DNA of 64,000 bases from positions 124,001 to 188,000 of the forward strand of contig JALQPE010000059.1 in assembly GCA_030407315.1 (NCBI GenBank). The letters are read 5' to 3'. The first letter of the stretch is position 1, and each line of letters opens with the position of its first letter. Under the pieces are notes generated by a model. The model searched no databases. It worked only from the letters and a program-made list of their open reading frames with translations, and had not been told where the DNA came from. Shown here in pieces: positions 47,608-56,600 of this stretch. The stretch comes from Asparagopsis taxiformis. Taxonomy: Eukaryota > Rhodophyta > Florideophyceae > Bonnemaisoniales > Bonnemaisoniaceae. A program made the position numbers and the translations under genes.

Positions 47608-49224
47608 ATGGAGCCCGGCCGCCGCGTGCCAACGCTCGATGACGACGATGACTCGGATCACGCCTCGCAGCGCGCAACCGAAGAAGAGCAGCGGCAGGAG
47701 TTTGTGCGACGCATGGGACAGGCCCGTATCGGCGGTCATCAAGCCGACCGACTTGAAGCCGCCGCTGTAGCTTCCGCTTCCGAGTCTGCTTCGTCCTCCA
47801 TGCTCCCCCCGCATCCCGCCGCCCCGTACGCCTCCAATTCCGACTTTCCAGCCTACACCAATAACGTCGTGCTCGCCCGCTCCTCCGTCCCGTACAGCGA
47901 GCAGTTCCCCGTCAAGGACCACCAGATCGGCCCCCAGCATTTCACACGCCTCAAATTGCTCGGCCGCGGCGGCATTGGCCAGGTGTATCTCGTTCGCCTC
48001 AAGGATACCGACCGTCTCTATGCTATGAAGGTGCTCACCAAGGAGGAGATGATTCAGCGCAACAAGGTCAAGCGTGTCATGACCGAGCGTGAAATTCTCG
48101 CTACCGCGAATCATCCCTTCATTGTTACCATGTACGCGTCCTTTCAGACCGCCGATAGACTGTGCTTCGTCATGGAGTATTGCGCCGGTGGAGAGTTCTT
48201 CCGCGTGTTGCAGCGCCAGCCGAAGAAGAGGTTGAAGGAGGATGCCGTGCGCTTTTATGCTGCCGAGGTCATTCTGGCGCTCGAATATCTCCATCATCTT
48301 GGCTTCATTTATCGTGATCTCAAGCCTGAAAATATTCTGATGCGCGAAAACGGCCACATTGCACTCACTGATTTCGATCTTTCAAAGCAGGCGCATGCCG
48401 TTTCGCCGCGTGTCATTCAACAGCAACTGTCTCTCAGCGACAAGATCCGAAAGTCGCTGTCCATCAGTATGTGTGGCAAAGCCCGTCTATGTGATGCGTT
48501 GTTGCACTTGTTTCTAACGCCCTTGTTTCATTTGTGTTTATGTTTGCTATGGCAGAGCGCAACAATTCGTCGTTGAATAATCTTGAAATTGTCGATTCGG
48601 AGCCTGTACTTCCATATCAAACCAACTCGTTTGTCGGCACCGAGGAGTACATTGCGCCGGAAGTTGTCAACGGCGTCGGGCAAAGTTCGGCAGTCGATTG
48701 GTGGACGCTGGGGATATTGATTTATGAAATGCTGACGGGTACAACTCCATTCAAGGGCAGCTATGCCGATGAGACGTTTAACAATATTGTGCGCGAACAT
48801 CTGAAATGGCCGGATGATATCAATGTTTCAGCGGATTGCAAACAACTGGTGAAAAAGCTGCTAAGACGCGAGGCGGACAAGCGACTGGGTGCGGAGAACG
48901 GTGCGTCGGACATTAAGCGCAGCAAGTGGTTCAAAGATTTCAACTTTGCATTGATAAGGGTAAGTGGTGTGAGCGTAATTTTGTATGGATGCGTTTTTGT
49001 ATGCGAGTGCTAACAATGGGTTGTATGGTTAGAATGAAACACCACCAATTATTCCCAAGATCCGGGACCCGAAAGACCTTTCGCAATACCGTCGTTTACC
49101 AGAAGAAGAAGAGGGCGTCGCTCCTGGAGCAGATACGTCTGGTTATACGGATGATGACAATCCTGAAAATCCGTTTGTGAACTTCAATATGCGGAAGAAT
49201 GATTCACTCCAACGAAAATATTAA
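47608..49224 (+). CDS. AGC kinase of the NRC-2/Fpk1 (flippase kinase) type, three exons
   Basis: The exons are 47608-48466, 48556-48959 and 49033-49224, giving 484 aa; introns of 89 nt (GTATGT) and 73 nt (GTAAGT) end in CAG and TAG. The N-terminal 105 residues are disordered. The kinase domain has GRGGIGQVYLVR, AMKVLTKEEM, HPFIVTMYASFQ, MEYCAGGEFFRVLQ, GFIYRDLKPEN and DFDLSKQA (DFD instead of DFG), features shared by plant AGCVIII kinases and fungal NRC-2/Kin82/Fpk1. An insert between DFD and the activation-loop FVGTEEYIAPEV is typical of that group. The tail has NETPPIIP and PFVNF (a candidate hydrophobic motif). Yeast Fpk1 phosphorylates P4-ATPase flippases. Confidence 0.88.
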
Positions 49225-50061
49225 AGCGTTTGGGAGTCTAGGTTTTCTTTAGTATCGCTGGCTAATAGATCTTAATAGTCTAACTGCAGTATTGATGCAA
49301 TACGTATTACACATTTTAAAGTAATAGAGCCACCTGTTTTGTTGGGGAACCTTGACAAGGATACCAGCATACGTCTCGGCAAGGTACTGATATAGCCAAA
49401 TAGGCAGCTGCCGCACGGAACAGTACAAGCTGCAAAGTTTCCGGCTCTACTGCATCGTCCGCTCTCGAGCGACGAGGATGAGCACAAGTCACTCACAACC
49501 TCTCGCTGCACCGCTGTGCAAGTTTTCCGGTCACAAATGAGTAGGATCTGTAAATCGACACTCGTTTCTTCGCAGAAAGGGGCAGGCAACGAAGGTATCA
49601 TGATGCAACTCATCGTTTTACGAACAACGTGCCGTGCGGGTGTGTTTTACCTTGGGTGGAAACTGCGGCGGTGCGCAGCGCAGCGCTGCGCATTCAGTCA
49701 GTTGCAACGCGCCAACGTGTAGATTTATGACAAGGCTATCGCAATGACACGTTTCATCCAGGTTGGACATGTGCAACGTCCACGCGAGACTTGGATCCGC
49801 AGTTGGGCGAGACGATGAATAACGGCCCGGTGACTTGACAGCTGCGCTCCTGTTAGGGCACATTGCGCAGATTCCGAGTAGTTGTCGCATATATGTCAGC
49901 ATCGCGAGATTCGGCGGCGATTGAAATCTGGCCGTGCATATGATGTGCGCACAGATCAATTGGACGGCGGTGCGACAGCGAGCGACCGGTGTGCAAAGTA
50001 TCGCGACGCATGGTTGTGCAAAGCTGCCACACGGTCGAGCAACGGCCGATGCGCGTCGATG
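49225..50061. other. Intergenic, nothing firm
   Basis: About 840 bases. Open frames of about 110 aa on the minus strand are not recognisable. One (49618-49959) ends vaguely like the ACID-like module (LLGICAMCP), but no other landmark of the module is present. Confidence 0.35.
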
Positions 50062-50526
50062 CTATCCCATATTTGACGGCACGGTGGCAGATTGCGTGAT
50101 GGGTACAAATACAGCCACTAGAGTATCGCCGAGTCGTAGGATCGATTGGCCGAACATGCATAAGAGACCTTCACGTCCACCCTTTCTACAGTGGATGTCA
50201 AAGGCCACATCGCGCTGCATCATGCTTCGCGCCAGCACGGGCAGCAACTGCGTGTCGTCGATGATACGCGCACACCATTGTACAGATGCCTGTTCGGACA
50301 CGGGTTGGTCGAGATACGTTTGAATGGCGCGACTACTGCAGATGCGAGATACGTCCACGAAGAGCACGTCTGGCCAGATGGCCGCATTGTCAATTCGGGT
50401 CCTGCCGGGCATTGGATACCGCACGGCGCGACATGGAATGATCTTTTCGGTTTTCAAGCCACGAATGTGCAACTTTCCCGTCCAGATAGTACATTGTTCA
50501 CCATCGACGGCACTCGCACTCGGCAT
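50062..50526 (-). CDS. Stand-alone ACID/SPOC-like module protein, divergent copy
   Basis: A 154-aa protein from the ATG at 50526; the frame extends to 50583 only with a GTG, and a TATAAAA box at 50571-50577 lies in that extension, which favours 50526. The module keeps the landmarks of its neighbours: IWTGKLHIRG, IPCRAVRY, IWPDVL, VQWCARI and LVAVFVP, with many substitutions in between. It is the most diverged of the five copies and lies at the downstream end of the array. The fold resembles the MED25 ACID/PTOV or SPOC beta-barrel; this is inferred from the pattern WTGxL ... WP ... L..lM.qr ... G.F.P. Function is unknown; it could bind transcription activators. Confidence 0.6.
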   Translation of the reverse strand: MPSASAVDGEQCTIWTGKLHIRGLKTEKIIPCRAVRYPMPGRTRIDNAAIWPDVLFVDVSRICSSRAIQTYLDQPVSEQASVQWCARIIDDTQLLPVLARSMMQRDVAFDIHCRKGGREGLLCMFGQSILRLGDTLVAVFVPITQSATVPSNMG

Positions 50527-50570
50527 GTTGGACTGGATCCAACAACGAAAGCCAGCGTTGAACGCGATGT

Positions 50571-50577
50571 TTTTATA
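50571..50577 (-). promoter_or_regulatory. TATA box of the divergent ACID-like gene
   Basis: TATAAAA on the minus strand, about 45 nt upstream of the ATG at 50526. It supports an independent promoter for this small gene. Confidence 0.5.
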
Positions 50578-50775
50578 GCCCACGAAGACGTGTGGATCAA
50601 TTTAAAAACGAGCAATTTATTAAAAGCGATTACATAACTGTGCTCGCCGCTTACGGCATGAGTTACGTCACGTCACATCCACAAGATGCGCTGTTTTCAA
50701 ATCGCAGCAGCCTCCGCCACGAAAGCGCGAGCAAGTAGCGAACAAAACGGGCAACAAAGCAGTTGCGCAGATACG

Positions 50776-51336
50776 CTAAACGGGCGGACAAAACACGCCG
50801 AGTAAACAATATCCATACGACCTAGTCAACATGCCCCAAATGAACAACGACCCCACCAAAGCGCCATCCGCGACGCCACAATCGACAACAAACACCAATT
50901 TCCTCTGCGCAAGCACGGTAGCGAGCTGCACAAGCATACTATCCAATCTCTCCATCCCGCGATCATCCACCGGCACGAAACGGACGCACCATTGCGCGTC
51001 GGCGCGCAACATGAGCTCGTGAAACTGGGCGATATTCTTGAGGTTATGCGCGCCGTCGCATGTCAATAACGTCGGCCAACAGGCGGTATCCTGCACGCGC
51101 GCCTTGGGCGGCAGATGGTATTGTTCGGCCACACATGCGATACGACTCTCATTCTCGCTGCCGCGTAGAAGCAACTCGCCCGACCAGACGCGCCGCCCGC
51201 TCTCCGACGCGGCGGCCGCCTCGCGCTCGTCCGGCGGCGGCGACGCTGGCACGCCCGCGCTGGTGCTGGTGCTGGCTGTCGTAGACGCGGGGGGCGGCGT
51301 GTCGTTGCGCGCCGTCGCGTTGTTCTCGGACGCCAT
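50776..51336 (-). CDS. Stand-alone ACID/SPOC-like module protein
   Basis: A 186-aa protein. About 48 residues of Ser/Thr/Pro/Ala-rich sequence precede one module (residues 49-186): RVWSGELLLRG, IACVAEQYHLPP, CWPTLL, AQWCVRFVPVDDRG, VLAQRKLVFVVDC, LFIWGM and YCLLGVFCPP. It is intermediate in divergence between the double-module protein and the copy at 50062-50526. A TATA-like CTATATCA lies at about 51372-51379, roughly 40 nt upstream. No other domain is present. Same strand and direction as the rest of the array. Confidence 0.7.
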   Translation of the reverse strand: MASENNATARNDTPPPASTTASTSTSAGVPASPPPDEREAAAASESGRRVWSGELLLRGSENESRIACVAEQYHLPPKARVQDTACWPTLLTCDGAHNLKNIAQFHELMLRADAQWCVRFVPVDDRGMERLDSMLVQLATVLAQRKLVFVVDCGVADGALVGSLFIWGMLTRSYGYCLLGVFCPPV

Positions 51337-51952
51337 TACTCGACGATGACTCGCATGCCGGCGCGCGCAGTGATATAGACGCGCGATACAATGCGATGCG
51401 ATGCGATGCGGCGGACTGATGCAAGGTAGAAATGGCGGTTTTGATACGCGTGTAGTGGACGTCTGTTATGGCTATGCAGGTCGTGTTGTATGTTTCTTGC
51501 ATTACACAGCAGAGTGCAGATGCGGTGGGAGAAATGGCGCGCATTACATAACGTGATATGATTCCTCTCCCACGGCGAGTCGCCTTGTCTCGGGGTGAGG
51601 AATTGATTTCTTTTTGGCATCACACGCCAGCATGCTTTCCCGTCATATGACAATGCTACAGCGCAACCAAACTCGCCCCGCCCGCGCTCCTTCGATTCCG
51701 CTCGACACTACCGGCTCCGTCCGTCGTTTTCGCTTTGCACCGCTCCTTCGTTCGCCGCATCGTGGCGTCAATTTGGCGAGCGACTTTGAGACAAACTTTA
51801 TTTACACCAACGTCATTTCGTGACATGTGTCACCGTACATACTGTTCCATTACACGCCATCATTTCTGATCAAGTCCTTGTACAAACTACACTTACCAAC
51901 ACCTTTGTGCTTCAATCATCTCCCGCGATTCCTGTTTCACACCAATCTCCTA
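51337..51952. other. Intergenic with GATGC repeat
   Basis: About 615 bases between two array members. It includes a TATA-like element and the GATGC repeat at 51391-51410; no gene is recognised. Confidence 0.4.
51391..51410. repeat. GATGC pentamer tandem repeat
   Basis: ATGCGATGCGATGCGATGCG: four perfect 5-bp units, same motif family as the tract at 18543-18606. Confidence 0.7.
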
Positions 51953-53155
51953 TCATTGCGGACTAAATACCCCGAGTAACGAATATCCATGCGGTTGCAT
52001 CGGCATCCCCCATAAATATAGTGTCCCAGGCGTACCCACTCCTTCATTGCACTCGATTTCAAACGCAAGCTTCCGCTGCACCATCACTTTCACGAGTTGG
52101 ATCAATTTGGGTTCTTCTTTCTCGTTTCCGTTAGCGTCAACAGGTGTGAACCGCACATACCATTGAGCTGTTGATTCGCTCATATGTGCGAGTAGCTGCT
52201 CGCTACTCTTCAGCTTTGTAGAATCACATTGCAGTTGACTTGGCCAACCATCTGTATTCTGTAGGGGGGTCTTTTCTGGTAAGCTGTACTGGACTGCCAC
52301 ACATGGTACAAGCATGTCATTATGATGTCCACGAACGTGAAGATTACCAGTCCAGATGCGTTGACCGCCGTCGGCACCAGCGGGGCCACCACTTGATGAA
52401 CCATCAGATACAAAACGAGGCATATCATCGATTACAGAATACCGAGGACGAAACACCCCGAGCAAAGAAAATCCATGCGGTTGCATCGGCATCCCCCATA
52501 AATATAGTGTCCCAGGCGCACCAGCTCCTTCATTACATTCAACAACATACACCAATTTCCGCTGCGCTATTACCTGCGCAAGTCTTTCCAGCCTGGGTTC
52601 ATCCCTCTCGTCCCCATCCGCATTAACAGGTGTGAACCGCACATACCATTGTGCCAAAGATTCACTCATATGCTCGAGCAGCTGCTCGCTACTCTTCAGG
52701 TTTAAAGGATTGCATTGGAGCTTACTCGGCCAGCTGTCTGTATTCTGCAGCGGCGGCCGTTCTGGAAGACAGTATCGAACTGCCACGCATGATACCGCCA
52801 AATGATTCACATTTCCACGTACATGAAGATCACCACTCCAGATACGCCCACCGCTGTCGCCGACCGCTCCGCCACCGTCGCGCAAGGCATGCGATGCAGC
52901 GGCGCTAGTGGAGATTGTATCGGGCATGTTTTCAACTGCTGTATGAAGACGAAGATGCTCCAATGCCTCGGCAGCTTGTTGTACCGGCCTGCTCGAGTGG
53001 GCGTCACCGGCAATGCTGGATAGCTGCTCTGCATCGCCTGGTCCGCAGTCAGTCGCTGTACTGCTGGACATCAGGGCGTCATGATCGGCTTGGGATGGTT
53101 GCATTGCACTGGGTGTAGCCCTCTCGATCCCTGCAGTTGTCGTTTTTTCGTTCAT
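51953..53155 (-). CDS. Double ACID/SPOC-like module protein
   Basis: A 400-aa protein with a Ser/Thr/Ala-rich N-terminus (1-103) and two modules at about 104-239 and 265-400, joined by a 25-residue Gly/Ser-rich linker. Both contain RIW(S/T)GxLHVRG, CVAVxYxLPE, PLQNTDxWPS, SEQLL, AQWYVRFTPV, QRKL, TLYLWGMPMQPHG and LLGVF. The second module is identical in amino acids to the C-terminal module of the 1683-aa protein until the last few residues (GVFSPQ-stop versus GVFRPRPQ), and the DNA differs by only a few bases. It is therefore a recent duplicate or gene-conversion product. There is no recognisable DNA-binding or membrane segment. Confidence 0.75.
   Translation of the reverse strand: MNEKTTTAGIERATPSAMQPSQADHDALMSSSTATDCGPGDAEQLSSIAGDAHSSRPVQQAAEALEHLRLHTAVENMPDTISTSAAASHALRDGGGAVGDSGGRIWSGDLHVRGNVNHLAVSCVAVRYCLPERPPLQNTDSWPSKLQCNPLNLKSSEQLLEHMSESLAQWYVRFTPVNADGDERDEPRLERLAQVIAQRKLVYVVECNEGAGAPGTLYLWGMPMQPHGFSLLGVFRPRYSVIDDMPRFVSDGSSSGGPAGADGGQRIWTGNLHVRGHHNDMLVPCVAVQYSLPEKTPLQNTDGWPSQLQCDSTKLKSSEQLLAHMSESTAQWYVRFTPVDANGNEKEEPKLIQLVKVMVQRKLAFEIECNEGVGTPGTLYLWGMPMQPHGYSLLGVFSPQ
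51958..52379. repeat. 422-bp near-identical repeat, copy 1
   Basis: Aligns without gaps to 53715-54136 in the same orientation. About 7 mismatches were counted by eye (about 98 percent identity). It encodes the second module of the double-module protein. Confidence 0.9.
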
Positions 53156-53649
53156 GCCGTGCTGGTTGTTCGCGGTGTACGGCGGGAGTTTTGGATGTTG
53201 GCCAGTTTAAACGGGGGCGGTAGAATGTCGCGTTGTTCCATGCGTACCAGCGTGGCAGACGCCTTCTTTAGGCTGTCTCGGTTGCATGACAGCGGTATAC
53301 ACATCTATGTTGCTATTGCGTGCACAGAAACCAGGATTGGATGATGTTTATGGCTTCCTCATGCACTGTTGGTGCGTTGTTGTTTTCTGCAAGATTCACG
53401 TAGTCATACACCTGTAAAACCAGGATAGTCGCCAACTGACTGTTTGGTTTTCTACACGGCTATTGAGATGTTGCTGTGCGAAAGTCCACTACTACTACTT
53501 CCTCTTTATACCTGAGACAATCTCTCTTTACTGAACATATACACACTATTTTTACAGATCTCTGTCCCCACATTCCATACAAACCTTCCCCGCTATCTAT
53601 CTTGCCTGCTTGGGATGTTTGATGTCAAGTTTCCCACACCCTAGCCATT
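53156..53649. other. Intergenic, nothing recognised
   Basis: About 495 bases between the double-module gene and the WD40-module gene, both on the minus strand. It is the only spacer between the two near-identical repeats apart from coding sequence. Confidence 0.4.
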
Positions 53650-56600
53650 CTACTTGGCATTAGCTTCAAACATGAGCTGCAGTTCCTGCTCCACAGGCAG
53701 GGAATCTTGCGGTCGCGGACGAAACACCCCGAGCAACGAATATCCATGCGGTTGCATCGGCATCCCCCATAAATATAGTGTCCCAGGCGTACCCACTCCT
53801 TCATTGCACTCGATTTCAAACGCAAGCTTCCGCTGCACCATCACTTTCACGAGTTGGATCAATTTGGGCTCTTCTTTCTCGTTTCCGTTAGCGTCAACAG
53901 GTGTGAACCGCACATACCATTGAGCTGTCGATTCGCTCATATGTGCGAGTAGCTGCTCGCTACTCTTCAGCTTTGTAGAATCACATTGCAGTTGACTTGG
54001 CCACCCGTCTGTATTCTGTAGGGGGGTCTTTTCTGGTAAGCTGTACTGGACTGCCACACATGGTACAAGCATGTCATTATGATGTCCACGAACGTGAAGA
54101 TTACCAGTCCAGATGCGTTGACCGCCGTCGGCACCACCTCCGCTATTATTGTGCATTGGCTGTGATGGAACAGCACTGGCCGGGACGGTACTGGGGGGGT
54201 GTCGTGGTGGATTTCGCTGCGGTGGCAATCCATGAGAGGGAGTACCACGTACATTGTGCGGAAGGACGTTCGGGCCGCCAATTTTCGAAGATAATGACCC
54301 AACTGAATCTGTGCCACTCACGCTTCTTGTATTACCCAGCGGCATACCAATTGAACCCATACCGTTGGCAGCGCCGAGCATGTTCTGTCCTCGGACAGCC
54401 ATTGGGCCGAGTTGACCCAGACCACCAGCTGCGCCGACGCTCATCATGTTTGGCATTCTATGCATTTGTGCATTAGAATTCAAGTCTGAATTCAGACCGC
54501 CCGATACCATCATATTGTTGTTGTTTGCAATAGGAGCAGATCCTTGCAATTCTCCTGATGTCGATGTACCAAACCCGTGCGCTGCTGCACCCTGAGCTAT
54601 TTGCTTTGTCAATATAGCTTTCACTGCCATATCTGTTGTTTCTGGCGAAAGGCCCTTCATTTGTTCTGGTGATATACCAAGTTGTTCCAACGTCAGAGGA
54701 GTGCCTTGCGTTCCCATCCCCGAGTTTGCCCCGCCGCCTGGCTCCATTAGTTGTACAATGTTCATATCATTATACTGACCGTTTTGTAATGCACTGAACG
54801 TACCCTCTGGTAAATTATGCGCTCCAAAACCGCCTTGTTGCAACGGTGCACCATTCAGAGACATTGGGATTCCCGTGGATGATTGTATTCCTCCCATCAA
54901 ATTCATGCCGGGCGCATTCGGCATAGGGTGCATCCCGACTCCTCTTTGACCTGACATATTAGGTCCGTTCGGAGACATTCGGCCGAGTCCTATTCCGGGA
55001 GGAACAAACCCAAGATTCGACATTGCATCTGTTCCCTTGCCTATTCCAGCATTCAGACTCGGATCACCCGGCATACCGCCTGCCATCATCGACGGATTCC
55101 GTGGAACTGGCGATTGTTTGCCTGCACTAGCCGCTGCTGCTGCCGCCGCTGCAGCAGCAGCAGCTGCTGCAACTGCAGTTGCATTCATATTTTGTTTGTT
55201 CTTGGCAGACGGTGTTGTTTGTTGCGGAGTTGTGTGACTCAAGTTTGGAGGTACTACTGGCGGTATGGAACCACTACTTGCAATAGTCGCCATTCCTGAT
55301 ACATTGCCTGCACCAGCTGCTGCAGCCGCTGCTGCAGCCGCAGCAGCAGCTTGATGATGTGTCTTGGTTGGTCGTCTTTTGCGCGTCCTTCCAGACTTAC
55401 TTGTGTCTTGTACTCCACCAGTTGTATTGGTAGCGTTTGTCATTGTAGATTGTGTATCAGCGCTGACTGCGTCTGCTGCAGAATTAGTACGTCCCATGTT
55501 TCCTGCTAGTCCCGAGGGAGAAGCGTTCGTGGTCATACCTGGTGCTCCCATTGGACCGCCTGCATCGCTTAGTTGGCTTGCGGTTGGAGTCCTCGGCTCT
55601 GTAGTGGGTCGTTTTCGCGGTCTTGATCGACCTGCACTACTTGAAGGGCGCTTCTTGGTACCTTTTGAAGTTGAACTGCCCGGATCTGTGGTTGATGACG
55701 CTGTGGACATACCAGGAGAAGCCTGCACACGTCCCACAACTGAGGTGCCCATGCGATGATTTGCCATGGCACCCGATAAAGTTGAATTTACACCTACCGT
55801 GTTTGCACCATTGGGCATTGGTCCGTTCTTGGCATTGAGCATGTGCGGTCCCTGTCCTTGTGCAGCCGCTGCTGCAGCGGCGGCTGCAGCAGCGGCAGCT
55901 ACAGCAGCGGCGTTGCTCCCATGACCGGTTGGCATACCCATGTTCGGGCCGTTCTGCGCATGCGGGTGTGGTGGTGCCAATGTACCAGGGGGAGCGGCAG
56001 CATGTCCCACCATAGATTCAGTCTTTGGACGTCTGTGAATAAAATTGGCAGAAGGATCTACTCGGTCTGAAGAAGACTGAGGGACTGCTGGCAAAAGCTC
56101 ATATCTATCTAAATCAAGTGATGGGACCCTAGCCCATCGACCTCCAAAAGGGGATTCGTGCGCCCACTTTGTTATCCATGGAGCAGCCGCATTGACTGCT
56201 GATTGAGAGTCTGATTTCTGCTGAGTGGTTTCTGCAGCCAACAGACCAGAGACAACGCAACGGCGCAAGGGGGCCCACGGCGGTAGAGGTCGACCGGTGA
56301 CTAGATCGTATGGACACCATTCTGTCTTCAAGTTGTGTTCGTTATAGCATTGTAATGCATCGGGTTGTTTCCCACCTCTACTGTCGGAATTTTGTCGAGC
56401 ACAAGACATGATAAAACCAGCTCCGACAGCCGAGCCATGAAGGCCCAGTGCTCTCTCTGCAGATTCTATTTCTAGTTTGGGAGACCCAGCAATAGCTTGT
56501 GCTGCAATACTATGTCTTCCAAATGCCATGATAGTATTGGAGACGCGTTCCAAGCTTTGCGTTTGCATTCCAGCTAGGTCTCCATTAGACTGGGCCATTT

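Noticed and set aside
49618..49959. Sixth, degenerate ACID-like copy
   Set aside because: Only a short C-terminal resemblance (LLGICAMCP); the WTG, WP and QW landmarks are missing.
50062..50583. GTG start for the 173-aa version of the divergent ACID-like protein
   Set aside because: The extension contains the TATA box; the ATG at 50526 leaves the module intact.
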